Below are positions 41,601 through 50,417 of a DNA stretch of 64,000 bases, piece by piece (position 1 is the first letter of the stretch; every line of letters starts with the position of its first letter). The stretch is from positions 4,936 to 68,935 of the forward strand of contig CAZDQV010000001.1 of NCBI GenBank assembly GCA_964507795.1. The letters run 5' to 3'. Both the position numbers and the translations under genes were made by a program. Source of the stretch: UMGS973 sp964507795 (lineage in GTDB: Bacteria; Bacillota; Clostridia; Peptostreptococcales; Anaerovoracaceae). The notes below the pieces were generated by a model. It saw only the letters and a program-made list of their open reading frames with translations, was not told the origin of the DNA and made no database searches.

Positions 41601-44600
41601 GAAAAAATCAGTATCCCTGTTACATTGAGCACACATGATTCAAACGACACAGAAACAGTGCAAAGCCTTCTTGGAAAGATATATGAGGCGGATGTATATG
41701 AAACGGGAAGCCTTGATCACAGCAGCGGTGCGAAGCTTTGGTATATGCTTGAGCGCCAGGCTTCAGAAGGCAATGTGAAACGCAGTATCTATGTCACACC
41801 GGAGCAAAAGGACACAGAGTATTCATACATATACGAAAAGGAAGATGAAGATTTTACTTACAGATATGATGTCAATGTGAAAATGCAATACCAGGCGGGA
41901 GGCAGCAATATTACCGAGTTTGAAATCATAAAGAGTACGATTACCAAAAAAGGTGGAGTTGCAGAGATAAACTCAACAGAGCCTGTGCAGTATCTGGCGG
42001 AAACCCTCATTCCAAATGACTCGTGGGGGGATCCCGAAGGTAATGTCCTCGACTTTTCGTACAGGAAATTCATATATGAGGCAGATGGCGCGCAGGGAAG
42101 TGACTGGAATGGAAATACCGTTGATTTTTCTGAAGGTGCAGCGGCAAGAGCAGTAAATGAAGAAGGAAATTTTGTAATTACAGCTCAAACAGGTGAAAAC
42201 CCGGAAGACATTTCATACAGTGTGCTTTTGACAGATGGAAGCAGTGTCAGCTGCGATGTAAATGGCAATTTCCAGACAGCACTCATAGAGATATATGATG
42301 TCTCATATACAACCAAAGGTGCAGATGAAGAAACATATGACTTTGCATGGGACGGGTTTGAACTTCTGACAGCAGCAGGAGAAGACAGTGCAACAACAGA
42401 AATAACAGCGCAGGGTGGCAGCCCGCAAATAAGCTGCGGCATAGGCTATAATGCAAATACAGACGGTCTCAAAACAGTATTTACAGCAACAGAGCCGAAG
42501 GCACCTGTATATTTTATGAATAGAGACGGTGTGAAAACGCAGATGTATTACTTTGGAGGCAAACTCAAGGCAGATATAACCATACCTGCCGATGCCGTAA
42601 AAACAGGCTGGGAAACCACAGTACCTGAAATCAAAGTAAGAAACACTGACGGAGAAGGCGGAACCTCTGAGAATGTTCTGGACTGGTTTGCAGAGCTTGA
42701 TTCCGATAATCAGAAAGAAGTATTTACTCCATACAGTGGCATTACAGTTACGGCCAGATACAATGGAGGCAGCAAAAATCCTGTATATTATACAGTTGAA
42801 ATAATATCAGATAAAGATGAACAAAGCCCTGTAGAGATAACATATTCAGACGGATATACTGCAAAACTTTACTGCAGTAATGCCTCTTCAGGAAACGGTG
42901 TCGGTGTTATGGAGCTTGCAAACGTATACAGAACGAACAGATACCCTCTCTCAAGGCTGGTAGAGGTAATAACCACAGATGAAAACGGATATGCCCAATC
43001 AGGAGAGCTGCCTCTTGGAAAATATGTGGTAAGAGAACTCAATGCAGCTTCAGGGTATGTGACAGATGATACGGCTTATGAAGTGGAGCTCAAATACAAA
43101 GACCAGAATACAAGGCTCGTATGGGCAGATATCAAGGCACAAAACAAAGCATACAGCGTTGAAATTGATCTCCAAAAAGCCTTTGAAACAGCATATGGCT
43201 CAGGTAAATACGAAAGAGATGGGAATGCTCTGTTTGGTATATATACGGCAGAGGAAATATCAGCATCAGCACAAAGTGCAGACAAAGAAACAGTTTCATC
43301 TGTAGGAAAAGATACACTTGTTGATACAATAACGGCTGGCAAATCAGGCAAAGGTGTATTGAAAACTAAATTGCCTGAGGGTAGATATTACATCAAAGAA
43401 ATCAAAACAAAACAGGGATATAAACTGGATGACACTCCGTTCTATTTTGCAGTGGGAGACAAACAGGCAAAAACAAACAGTGCACTGGAATTCGATTATG
43501 AGGAGCCTGGCATAAGCGGTAAAGCTGTCATGAGCTGTGCCGGCAGGACAGTTGTTACAATTGATGTGAAAAAGAGATTCCCTATGCTTGATATTACTGT
43601 TGATGATGCTTCATATTCACTTGATAAGAGTAGTGAATCAGACAATATCAATATAACAGCGGATAAAGACAAAACGACAGTGAAGCTGCTTATCTGCGAC
43701 GGTGAAGAAAAAACCGTCAAACTGCCGGGAATACAAAAGGTGCTCAAAATCAGAACAGAAGGCAATACATACAGCTATGACCTTGACGGTACATCGGGCA
43801 CATATACGCCTGATACAGTTTGCACAGGATATCTTGCATCATTTGAAAAAATATTTGAAGCGGAGGATAATGCAGCAGAGCCTGTGATGTTGCCTGTTAC
43901 AGAAACAGTGCAATTTACAGCAGCAGGAGAAAACCCGTCAAAACTTGATATTGTGCTTACACATACGCCGAAAACATATGAAGAGGAGACGTCAGAAGGC
44001 AACATTACCAAAGCGTTGACTGACGATAATGGTAAACAGGTTTATGAACACAAGGCAGAAATTGACGTAAACTGTGGAGACGGACCGGTATTGCTTAATG
44101 CGGGAGAAAAAACAGAATTCAGTGACTGCAAAGGAACTTTCTTCAAAATAGGGCTTGATGCAGACGGCAAGTTAAAAGTATCCGCATATGGATATCCTGA
44201 TGAAAGCATTTCTGGAGAGAAAGAACCACAAGCTTTAGCGGGCAGTGAGCCTCTGCCTGTTAAATTCACCAAAAGTGTGACTCATGCAAGAACAGACAGA
44301 AGTGCAGATGCAGTGCAAATAAAAATAAATTCAAATGATAACATTAATGCCGGTGATATCTATAACGAAAAGGAAAAGACTGAAAATCCGGGGATACCGA
44401 CTTATGTAAAGGGTGTGACAGATACTCCCGAAAAGAAAGGGAACATTGAAATCATCAAGACAGATGCTGACGGGGGCAATCTGCTTGAGGGAGCAAAGTT
44501 CAGAATATGGAGTGACGATGAAAGCTTCGGCGAAAGATATGAGATTACTGATGAAGAGGGCAAAATCTTAATTTCAGATCTTGAAGAGGGCACATACTAT

Positions 44601-44900
44601 ATCTGTGAAGTGGAGGCACCGGACGGATATGTTCCAGAGGATACAGTGTACAAACTTAATGTTACAGCAGATGAAACTGCTGCAATCAATATTGAAAACA
44701 GCAGAGTGCCGGAGATTGAAACACCGGACGAGCCGGAAAAAGATAAACCGAAAAAAGTCAAAGAAGTTAAAGATAAAGTACCTGAGACAGGAGATGAGAC
44801 GGGCATAATGACATACATTGCAATCATATGTGCAATACTCTTTGCAGGTCTGATGATGCTGGTAAGACGATTTGTTGCGGATGCAATTAAAAAACGTTAG
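38676..44900 (+). CDS. Sortase-anchored thioester-domain adhesin with Cna-B repeats
   Basis: The 2074-residue protein has a signal peptide (cleavage near VFA-D27), then a thioester (TQXA-type) domain. That domain has GYCVEHG with C98 and ATQMLIWE with Q179, the pair that forms the internal thioester. Such domains bond covalently to host surface amines. Several prealbumin-like Cna-B/SpaA modules follow (around 605, 750-905, 909, 1493 and 1921-2005), recognised by IKIVKTDEETGK, AGAVFGIFAADD, GNALFGIYTAEE, LEGAKFRIWSDD and EGTYYICEVEAPDGYVPED. The end is a sortase signal VPETG (2035-2039), a membrane helix and a basic tail. ATG 38676 follows GAAAGGAGAG. No sortase gene is in the window. The leader holds an attenuator, so expression is probably conditional. 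Confidence 0.9.
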   Translation: MSLRKSLSLLLICILLAAMLPVQVFADLSSSRSAKFKEGGVLYDAYGRTYQYDKQYYIQVYQYNSDGSRRKIILDNENTSPKRSFLIKQGGTSYRGYCVEHGVYTNETLNMKAMSQEGNISFYKGLSKSQRKNIQLALLYGWQSGKSITDVKDTLFTKSKWYQKTCNKYNKDDWYIATQMLIWEIQQGYRDSDMNYNSKTVSGSKVHKELCYLSGNPVSIYHYSNFLKGQGAYDIYKFMADAIKAHGNIASGLKSTDKSNPKKIKLVREKDDAGQPTSVWSAVIRDNGKYPVTKDALENKYRAVNIVKGKNKDDLKIEPVKSDTGALQYKISWTGASSTDSPPEDTVFTIERVFDAGSDTIKNNLLFWYWNSGSGGWPNHCQTIVTGSCNPQYFYISLTANVPDTPDTPGEETELGEPEYFPEFEFPVSKQDKNPGWDGDVHTGMGDASLGATYTLYRNGEAVDSVTLNDNGEQEVLRDKPWETSEGFDRTASGSYIHNTQDGVHCTVTPIHTEWNGKITYTIREEVPDGRFLNPDSGVREYTVTYMASSSNSQSCTGEPACWSEIQYDVKCISGNTAINISGDIAAAESENPVTFNEEVYINDCYRGKITLSKSLEDENVFDDVSLGGGKRKSTNSGWKLYLKSGFEQNKYIRFKKEADLADGTAVYRALRDNTGIDNQSNEMKIGSNGCLMILDVPYGEYYMEEAVTDDASFVAEKFTVVIGEHSGEYSEDDRYDNRYDYDIRDKKIENKIKIVKTDEETGKTVSLAGGTKFRIRYMGNVLESDVTTSANYGKLLPNAASINDKTGNNDEFECNENGEIIIPYMLKFGTYRIEEFTVPEGYYIGEEDDAVRYYTFNVSKQNTHEDGNFGQMVDYNGIISEADPLYNSESWPYKTYYQAVSIANKQAKGVIRIDKEGEMFTGWKKLVSSGREMMQPVYEGAKKLAGAVFGIFAADDVLLADGNDGAEIYDADTNEKISIPVTLSTHDSNDTETVQSLLGKIYEADVYETGSLDHSSGAKLWYMLERQASEGNVKRSIYVTPEQKDTEYSYIYEKEDEDFTYRYDVNVKMQYQAGGSNITEFEIIKSTITKKGGVAEINSTEPVQYLAETLIPNDSWGDPEGNVLDFSYRKFIYEADGAQGSDWNGNTVDFSEGAAARAVNEEGNFVITAQTGENPEDISYSVLLTDGSSVSCDVNGNFQTALIEIYDVSYTTKGADEETYDFAWDGFELLTAAGEDSATTEITAQGGSPQISCGIGYNANTDGLKTVFTATEPKAPVYFMNRDGVKTQMYYFGGKLKADITIPADAVKTGWETTVPEIKVRNTDGEGGTSENVLDWFAELDSDNQKEVFTPYSGITVTARYNGGSKNPVYYTVEIISDKDEQSPVEITYSDGYTAKLYCSNASSGNGVGVMELANVYRTNRYPLSRLVEVITTDENGYAQSGELPLGKYVVRELNAASGYVTDDTAYEVELKYKDQNTRLVWADIKAQNKAYSVEIDLQKAFETAYGSGKYERDGNALFGIYTAEEISASAQSADKETVSSVGKDTLVDTITAGKSGKGVLKTKLPEGRYYIKEIKTKQGYKLDDTPFYFAVGDKQAKTNSALEFDYEEPGISGKAVMSCAGRTVVTIDVKKRFPMLDITVDDASYSLDKSSESDNINITADKDKTTVKLLICDGEEKTVKLPGIQKVLKIRTEGNTYSYDLDGTSGTYTPDTVCTGYLASFEKIFEAEDNAAEPVMLPVTETVQFTAAGENPSKLDIVLTHTPKTYEEETSEGNITKALTDDNGKQVYEHKAEIDVNCGDGPVLLNAGEKTEFSDCKGTFFKIGLDADGKLKVSAYGYPDESISGEKEPQALAGSEPLPVKFTKSVTHARTDRSADAVQIKINSNDNINAGDIYNEKEKTENPGIPTYVKGVTDTPEKKGNIEIIKTDADGGNLLEGAKFRIWSDDESFGERYEITDEEGKILISDLEEGTYYICEVEAPDGYVPEDTVYKLNVTADETAAINIENSRVPEIETPDEPEKDKPKKVKEVKDKVPETGDETGIMTYIAIICAILFAGLMMLVRRFVADAIKKR

Positions 44901-44918
44901 AAGGCCTGCAGGGCGTTA

Positions 44919-44970
44919 GCTTGAAATTTGTTCAAGCCACCTGGCTGGGGTTAATGCCTCAGCTCAGGTG
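44919..44970 (+). terminator. Two hairpins after the adhesin gene
   Basis: GCTTGAA/TTCAAGC (44919-44925, 44931-44937) is followed by a longer stem CACCTG...CAGGTG (44938-44970) and, after a few bases, GATTTTTGTTTTTTT. The second is the likely terminator. Confidence 0.65.
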
Positions 44971-45012
44971 TATTTGATTTTTGTTTTTTTCTAAAAACCA
45001 GCCACAAAACTC

Positions 45013-45051
45013 TTCCCAAAGTAAATTCCACTGTGGAATTTACTTTGGGAA
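45013..45051. repeat. 39-base perfect palindromic repeat, copy B
   Basis: Arms 45013-45031 and 45033-45051 are exact inverted repeats of 19 bases around one central T, and TTAACT follows. It is the counterpart of the copy at 24126-24164, in opposite orientation. An odd-centred palindrome of this length extrudes easily and may be a mobile-element relic. Confidence 0.85.
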
Positions 45052-45084
45052 TTAACTACAGTGGAAACCAGTATAAAAAAATGT

Positions 45085-45113
45085 TTGATTTTCCCTCGGA
45101 GATAATATATAAT
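45085..45113 (+). promoter_or_regulatory. Promoter of the rpsF operon
   Basis: TTGATT (45085-45090), 17 bases, TATAAT (45108-45113). Confidence 0.7.
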
Positions 45114-45236
45114 ATGCTTGTTGTCTCGTGTTTGGGACAGCTATTTTGACAAACCTTGTGTCGGGAGTGTATGTTTACACTATGCACATCGCATATCCAG
45201 ACCTGGCACCGCTTAGTCCAGAAGGAGGTGAAACAA

Positions 45237-45524
45237 ATGACAAATTATGAGCTCATGTTCATTATTGACCCTGCATTGGAAGACGAGAAAAAGGACGCTA
45301 CAGTTGAAACCGTAAAAGGAATCATCGAAGCTGACGGCACTGTCGGAGAAGTAGATGTATGGGGACTTAAAAAACTCGCATATCCTATCCAGAAGAAAAA
45401 CGAAGGATACTATGTAGTAGTTACATTCCAGGCCAGTCCGGAATTACCAAAAGAACTTGACAGAAGACTTAGAATTTCTGAAGCAGTAATGAGACATCTT
45501 ATAATCAACAAAGATGAACAGTAA
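45237..45524 (+). CDS. rpsF: 30S ribosomal protein bS6
   Basis: The 95-residue protein starts MTNYELMFIIDPALEDEKK and contains VDVWGLKKLAYPIQKKNEGY, both typical of bS6, which binds the central domain of 16S rRNA with bS18. ATG 45237 follows the strong site AGAAGGAGGTGAAAC. The order rpsF-ssb-rpsR is classical. Confidence 0.97.
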   Translation: MTNYELMFIIDPALEDEKKDATVETVKGIIEADGTVGEVDVWGLKKLAYPIQKKNEGYYVVVTFQASPELPKELDRRLRISEAVMRHLIINKDEQ

Positions 45525-45538
45525 GGAAGGAGCCCGGC

Positions 45539-45943
45539 ATGAACAGTGTAGTATTAATCGGCAGACTTACAAGAGATCCTGAAGTAAGATATACCCAGGA
45601 TCAGATGGCGATTGCCAGATTTGCTGTTGCAATAGACAGACCCGTAAGCGCCGGCAAAGAAAAACAGACGGACTTTCCCAATGTAGTTGTATTTGGCAGA
45701 CAGGCCGAAAACTGTGAGAGATTTCTTTCCAAGGGCAGACTTGTAGGTATCCAGGGAAGAATCCAGACAGGCAGCTATACTAACAAAGACGGCAACAAGG
45801 TTTATACGACCGAGGTTGTTGCCAGCAGAGTTGAATTCCTTGAATGGGGAGACAGACCATCAGGCGGAACCGTACAGCCAAGACAGGATGATGATATCCC
45901 TGCAGGCTTCGAGGCACTTGAAGATGAAGATATCCCGTTCTAG
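45539..45943 (+). CDS. ssb: Single-stranded DNA-binding protein
   Basis: The 134-residue protein has an OB-fold (MNSVVLIGRLTRDPEVRYT, FPNVVVFGRQAENCERFLSKG, VEFLEW) and the acidic C-terminal tip DEDIPF that recruits repair and replication proteins. It coats single-stranded DNA. The linker is short, as in a minimal SSB. It lies 14 bases after rpsF with AAGGAAGGAG as ribosome site. Confidence 0.97.
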   Translation: MNSVVLIGRLTRDPEVRYTQDQMAIARFAVAIDRPVSAGKEKQTDFPNVVVFGRQAENCERFLSKGRLVGIQGRIQTGSYTNKDGNKVYTTEVVASRVEFLEWGDRPSGGTVQPRQDDDIPAGFEALEDEDIPF

Positions 45944-45969
45944 GCTTTCAGGAAAGGAGATAATCTACT

Positions 45970-46203
45970 ATGATGGATAGAAAACGCGGTGGCATGAGAA
46001 GAAAAAAAGTATGCCAGTTCTGTGCAGATAAAACCGAAACTATCGACTACAAAGATGTTGAAAAGTTAAGGAAATACGTTACAGAGAGAGGTAAGATTTT
46101 ACCTAAGAGAATAACTGGTACTTGTGCTATGCACCAGAGAGAAGTAACAAAGGCTATCAAGAGAGCCAGAATCGTTGCTTTATTACCATATACTGCTGAA
46201 TAA
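45970..46203 (+). CDS. rpsR: 30S ribosomal protein bS18
   Basis: The 77-residue basic protein contains KVCQFCADKTETIDYKDVEKL, a C-x-x-C form of bS18, and GTCAMHQREVTKAIKRARIVALLPYT. It pairs with bS6 on the small subunit. The cysteine-containing form suggests a zinc-binding (C+) variant, with C16, C19 and a later Cys-His pair. The start is ATG 45970 after AAAGGAG; the next codon is also ATG. Confidence 0.96.
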   Translation: MMDRKRGGMRRKKVCQFCADKTETIDYKDVEKLRKYVTERGKILPKRITGTCAMHQREVTKAIKRARIVALLPYTAE

Positions 46204-46226
46204 TACGCAGCATATAACAGCAAATA

Positions 46227-46260
46227 ACCGGAATGAGTATTTTACTTGTTCCGGTATTTT
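46227..46260 (+). terminator. Terminator of the rpsF-ssb-rpsR operon
   Basis: ACCGGAA (46227-46233) pairs with TTCCGGT (46249-46255), followed by ATTTTATTTT. Confidence 0.8.
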
Positions 46261-46317
46261 ATTTTACGGACAAAAATGATAAACTGTATATATAAATATT
46301 GCAGAGGAGTGAGGTCA

Positions 46318-47118
46318 TTGAGGACAGGATTTATAGGTGCAGGCAATATGGGTGGTGCCATATTGAGAAGTTTTGCATCATCAGAGCACATAGACAGTGG
46401 CAACCTGTATGTTTATAGCAGAACGAAATCAAAAACACAAAAGCTCGCAGAGGAGCTTGGCGTTAGAACATGTGACAGTGCAGTAGAGCTTGCACGCATT
46501 TGTGATATCATTATCATCGGCGTCAAACCGGATACAGTAGCAGATGTAATCAAACAGATAAAGCCTGTATATACGCCGGACAAAATAGTGATTTCAATGG
46601 CTGCGGGTATCAGCATCAGTGCCGTTGAAGACATGCTGGGCAAACAGGCAAAAATAATCAGAATTATGCCTAATACACCTGTTGCAGTAGACGAAGGCAT
46701 GACAGCCATATTTGTAAATGACAATATTTCAAAAGAAGACAAGCAGATTGTATATGATATGTTCAGCCAGAGCGGCAGGGCAGAATTTGCAGATGAATCC
46801 CTGATCCATTGCATTATAGGGGTGTCAGGCTCAAGCCCAGCGTATACATATATGTATATAGATGCACTTGCCAGGGCAGCACAGGCAGAAGGCATGGAAA
46901 TAAACAGGGCGATAGAATTTGCAGCCCAGTCTGTTTTGGGAGCTGCAAAAATGGTGCTTAAGACAGGCAAAAGCCCGAAGGAGCTGCGAGATAATGTATG
47001 CTCACCCGGAGGCACTACAATAGAGGCAGTAAAAAAACTTCAGCAAAACGGATTTATAGAGAAACTTACAGAAGGGTTTGATGCCTGTGTCAGGAAATCG
47101 GAGGATATGAGCAGATGA
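46318..47118 (+). CDS. proC: Pyrroline-5-carboxylate reductase
   Basis: The 266-residue protein makes proline from pyrroline-5-carboxylate using NAD(P)H. The Rossmann start is TGFIGAGNMGGAILRSF, followed by IIIGVKPDTV, IIRIMPNTPVAVDEGMTAI and the family signature region DNVCSPGGTTIEAVKKLQQNG. The TTG at 46318 gives the correct N-terminus, with AGGAGTGAGG upstream; GTG 46309 is the alternative. NUDIX and XerD genes follow in an apparent operon. Confidence 0.93.
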   Translation: MRTGFIGAGNMGGAILRSFASSEHIDSGNLYVYSRTKSKTQKLAEELGVRTCDSAVELARICDIIIIGVKPDTVADVIKQIKPVYTPDKIVISMAAGISISAVEDMLGKQAKIIRIMPNTPVAVDEGMTAIFVNDNISKEDKQIVYDMFSQSGRAEFADESLIHCIIGVSGSSPAYTYMYIDALARAAQAEGMEINRAIEFAAQSVLGAAKMVLKTGKSPKELRDNVCSPGGTTIEAVKKLQQNGFIEKLTEGFDACVRKSEDMSR

Positions 47119-47675
47119 TAGTCGAAGAAAAAACAATATCAAGCGAAATGATATATGAGGGTGCCATATTAAACCTCAGAAAAGATAAGGTTACAGTTAA
47201 AGACGGCAAAACCGCATATAGAGAAATAATAGAGCACAACGGTGCAGTAGCACTTGTTCCCGTCACAGAGGATGGCAATGTGGTGATGGTAAGACAGTAT
47301 CGCAAAGCCTGCGAAAAAGCACTTCTTGAAATTCCTGCAGGCAAAATAGACAGAGGAGAAGAGCCGTCTGTATGTGCCGCAAGAGAGCTCAGAGAAGAAA
47401 CAGGTTACAGTGCGGCCAATATTGAGCTTATGAGCGAATTTTATGTTGCCTGCGGATACAGCGGAGAGAGAATATCCATATATCTTTGTACCGGACTTAC
47501 TGCAGGCGACACCGACTTTGATGAAGATGAGGCACTTGACATAATCGAAATGCCTTTTGATGAGCTTTATAATATGTGTATGAATAATGAGCTTGAAGAT
47601 TCCAAGACGATAGTAGGAATACTTATGGCAAAAGAAAAGCTGTTCCAGAATGAGGCGGCACAAGAGACGCTGTAG
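47115..47675 (+). CDS. NUDIX hydrolase, ADP-ribose pyrophosphatase type
   Basis: The 186-residue protein has a complete Nudix box at residues 76-98, opening GKIDRGEE and closing ARELREETGY, which fits Gx5Ex7REUxEExGU exactly. The N-terminal VKDGKTAYREIIEHNGAVALV and the proline region match ADP-ribose diphosphatases (NudF-like), which split ADP-ribose to AMP and ribose-5-phosphate. The start overlaps the proC stop by four bases. Confidence 0.9.
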   Translation: MIVEEKTISSEMIYEGAILNLRKDKVTVKDGKTAYREIIEHNGAVALVPVTEDGNVVMVRQYRKACEKALLEIPAGKIDRGEEPSVCAARELREETGYSAANIELMSEFYVACGYSGERISIYLCTGLTAGDTDFDEDEALDIIEMPFDELYNMCMNNELEDSKTIVGILMAKEKLFQNEAAQETL

Positions 47676-47684
47676 AGGAATGAT

Positions 47685-48566
47685 ATGTATATAGATGAAT
47701 TCACAGATTATCTCAAAAATACAAAAAAAGCTTCTGCAAATACCATAGAGGCATACAGAAGAGACATTGACAGCTTCAAGCGATATATGGAGGGAAACAG
47801 TGCAAACAATCTTGCAGCCGCGGTAAGCACGGATATAACAGGATATATGCTAAAGCTCAGAAGCGAAGGTAAATCAGCATCTACTATAAACAGGAAACTT
47901 GCATCATTGCGTGCTTTTTATTCATTCCTTTCCGGCAAAGGTTATATCAGATGTAACCCGGCAGCAGAGCTTACAGTTCCAAGAAGCAAAACCAGGGAGC
48001 TTGAATATCTCAGCATAGATGAAATCGAGCAGCTGCTTGCACTTCCTGATGAAACCGCATCAGGCATCAGAGACCGGGCAATACTTGAAATAATGTATGC
48101 TACAGGAATGAGAGTAAATGAACTGATACAGGCAGAGGTGGCAGATGTCAATACAGTGCTTGGGTTTGTTTCTTTTGATGGCTCTCATGGCAAAGCACGC
48201 ATTGTGCCTATGGGAAGAGCAGCAAGAGCCGCTGTTGAAACATATATCAAAGAAGCAAGGCACCAGCTTTTAAAAGGCAGAGAAGATTGCGGGATACTGT
48301 TTCTGAATCATTACGGGCAGCCTCTGACAAGACAGGGACTTTGGAAGATAATAAGTGGATATGGAGAGAAAGCAGGATTTGAAACAAAGCTGACACCGCA
48401 CATGCTGCGAAACTCATTTGCAGTTCACATGATTGAAAACGGAGCTGATATCAAATCTCTTCAGGAACTTATGGGGCATGAAGATATCACTGCAATGCAG
48501 ATATATATGAACATCAAAAAAAGCAGAATCAAAGAAGTGTACGACAGCACTCATCCAAGAGCCTGA
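47685..48566 (+). CDS. xerD: Tyrosine recombinase, XerD-like
   Basis: The 293-residue protein has the SAM-like core-binding domain (residues 1-85) and the catalytic domain. Catalytic residues are visible: R in ATGMRVNEL, K in GSHGKARIV, H-x-x-R in LTPHMLRNSF, H in LMGHEDI and Y in QIYMNI. The length and the position after a NUDIX gene are typical for the chromosome-dimer resolvase XerD in Clostridia rather than for a phage integrase. No attachment site or excision gene is seen. Confidence 0.88.
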   Translation: MYIDEFTDYLKNTKKASANTIEAYRRDIDSFKRYMEGNSANNLAAAVSTDITGYMLKLRSEGKSASTINRKLASLRAFYSFLSGKGYIRCNPAAELTVPRSKTRELEYLSIDEIEQLLALPDETASGIRDRAILEIMYATGMRVNELIQAEVADVNTVLGFVSFDGSHGKARIVPMGRAARAAVETYIKEARHQLLKGREDCGILFLNHYGQPLTRQGLWKIISGYGEKAGFETKLTPHMLRNSFAVHMIENGADIKSLQELMGHEDITAMQIYMNIKKSRIKEVYDSTHPRA

Positions 48567-48590
48567 CTTTACATAAAAACACAGTGCTTG

Positions 48591-48619
48591 TTGACAAGGA
48601 CTGTTGTATGTGGTACAAA
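48591..48619 (+). promoter_or_regulatory. Promoter of the cyclic-di-GMP gene pair
   Basis: TTGACA (48591-48596), 17 bases, TACAAA (48614-48619), with the TGTGGTA extended -10 shared by several promoters here. Confidence 0.7.
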
Positions 48620-48665
48620 TTAGGCAACAGACAAAATGCGTTTTGTTAGAATGCGGATAGGACAG

Positions 48666-50390
48666 ATGATGAACAAACGTAAAAGAATATTGATAATTGA
48701 TGACGACAAAATCAATAGAATTGTAATTGCAGGTTCACTTGAATCAAACTATGATATAGTTGAGATGGCAGGCATAGAGCAGGCGGCGGCACTTGATCCC
48801 GGACAAAAGAAGCGTATAGACCTTATAATCATAGACATGTTCCTCAAAAAAGACGGCTTCTGGGAATTTATGAAGTGGCTCAAAAAAGATAAAGACTGCG
48901 CTCACATACCTGTGATAGTTATACTTGCGCCTGATACAGACAATATGTTTATTGAACGTGCAGGTATGCTTGGAGCTACTGAGTTCATAACCAGACCTTT
49001 TTCTGAGTATGCCATAAACATGCGTGTCCAAAAAATCATAAACACAAACAACACTTCAGACATTTCAGGCACCGGCGATTGCAAAGCGGGAGGCAGAATG
49101 TCTGCATACCTTGAATTCGAAAGACTCAAATCAGATTTTTTCCTTTCGCAGGCAAAAGAAACCTGGTTTGAATACAGTTTCGATACTTCCGTACTTGAAC
49201 TCTCAAGAGAGACGGCGGAGGCATTGGAAATCCCGTATGTCATAGAGAAACCGTTTGAAAACCCGACAATCAAATCGTTTTTTGCCGATGATCAGCATCT
49301 GAAGATAATAGAGGAACTCGAAAGTCTCTCGGCAGAGAATACTTTTTATGAAGAAGAGCTGCAACTTGATACTGCAACAGGCAAACAATGGTTCAAACTG
49401 TCCATGTGTATAATGTGGTCGGCAGACAAAAACAGACCGCTGTCAGCATTCGGAAAGCTTGATGATATTAACGGTGGATACAGCAAACTGCAGGGATTTT
49501 ACAGCAGCTATGCGAAGACAAAGAACTTCAGGAGTCAGAATCCTGAAGTTACAACAGCACAGATGTCGGCAATGATAGAATATTTCAAGGGAATGTTTGA
49601 GATTGTACGGCTTGTTGATCCAAAAGTATGTATGCAATTTGAAGTAAACAACGGCAGGATATCCATAGGCAAACCGCAAAGATGCTATACAACATGGAAC
49701 AAAACCAGCCGGTGTGAAAATTGTATATCAAGGGCAGCAGAGCATACAGGCAAAGCCGTGACCAGGCTCGAATTTACAGAAAACAGAGTATACAATATCT
49801 CGGCGGCATATATAACCGTTGACGGTAAAGCATATGTTTTAGAGCTTGCTTCCCCTGTCAACTATGAGGAAATGATGGCTCCGGACGACAAAAACAAGCT
49901 GCTCAATGCAATTGCGGTGCACAACAGGCAGCTTTACATAGATCCGGTAACACAGGTATATAACCGCAGATATTATGATGACAAACTTCGCGAAAAAAAC
50001 GGCGACTTCACCTTGGCAATGCTTGACGTGGACAATTTCAAACTTGTAAATGACAGATTCGGTCATATCGCAGGAGACGAGGCACTTGCTGCCATAGCGG
50101 GAGCAATCAGAAAAACCGTCAGATCAGGAGATGATGTGGTTCGCTTTGGTGGAGATGAATTCCTTATTCGGTTTGACGATATGCCCGAGGACATGCTCTT
50201 GGCAAAACTTGAACAGATATTACATGCTGTTGAGAATATCAGACTTGAAAATTATCCTGATATGAGGCTTACAGTCAGCATAGGAGGAACTTATGCCCAG
50301 GGTATACTTTCGCAGATTCTGCGAAAAGCAGATATGGCCATGTACAAAGCCAAGGACAAACGTAACAGTGTATGCACATACAGCGATTAA
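48666..50390 (+). CDS. Response regulator with GGDEF domain (diguanylate cyclase)
   Basis: The 574-residue protein has a receiver (ILIIDDDKINR, IIIDMFLKKDG with D57), a middle PAS-like region of about 250 residues, and a C-terminal GGDEF domain. The active site reads RFGGDEFLIRF (GGDEF 495-499). Five residues before it is RSGD, an intact RxxD product-inhibition site. It therefore probably makes cyclic-di-GMP under phosphorylation control and feedback. The start is uncertain; ATG 48666 gives the receiver-like opening MMNKRKRILIIDDD. A Cache-GGDEF-EAL gene follows after 27 bases. Confidence 0.88.
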   Translation: MMNKRKRILIIDDDKINRIVIAGSLESNYDIVEMAGIEQAAALDPGQKKRIDLIIIDMFLKKDGFWEFMKWLKKDKDCAHIPVIVILAPDTDNMFIERAGMLGATEFITRPFSEYAINMRVQKIINTNNTSDISGTGDCKAGGRMSAYLEFERLKSDFFLSQAKETWFEYSFDTSVLELSRETAEALEIPYVIEKPFENPTIKSFFADDQHLKIIEELESLSAENTFYEEELQLDTATGKQWFKLSMCIMWSADKNRPLSAFGKLDDINGGYSKLQGFYSSYAKTKNFRSQNPEVTTAQMSAMIEYFKGMFEIVRLVDPKVCMQFEVNNGRISIGKPQRCYTTWNKTSRCENCISRAAEHTGKAVTRLEFTENRVYNISAAYITVDGKAYVLELASPVNYEEMMAPDDKNKLLNAIAVHNRQLYIDPVTQVYNRRYYDDKLREKNGDFTLAMLDVDNFKLVNDRFGHIAGDEALAAIAGAIRKTVRSGDDVVRFGGDEFLIRFDDMPEDMLLAKLEQILHAVENIRLENYPDMRLTVSIGGTYAQGILSQILRKADMAMYKAKDKRNSVCTYSD

Positions 50391-50417
50391 AATTCACACA
50401 AATACTGGAGAGGAGAT

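Larger units (their letters stand above)
44971..45236 (+). promoter_or_regulatory. Intergenic region upstream of rpsF, with possible S6:S18 autoregulatory leader
   Basis: After the adhesin terminator this gap holds palindrome copy B and the rpsF promoter. The transcript leader (about 45120-45236) is long and can fold, for example GTGTA/TACAC at 45168-45181. CACCGCTT near the ribosome site recalls the CCG motif bound by the S6:S18 complex in known rpsF leaders. The match is suggestive only. Confidence 0.4.

Noticed and set aside
47685..48566. Tyrosine recombinase as integrase of a mobile island
   Set aside because: Length, motifs and housekeeping neighbours (proC, NUDIX) fit XerD; no attachment repeats or phage genes adjoin.
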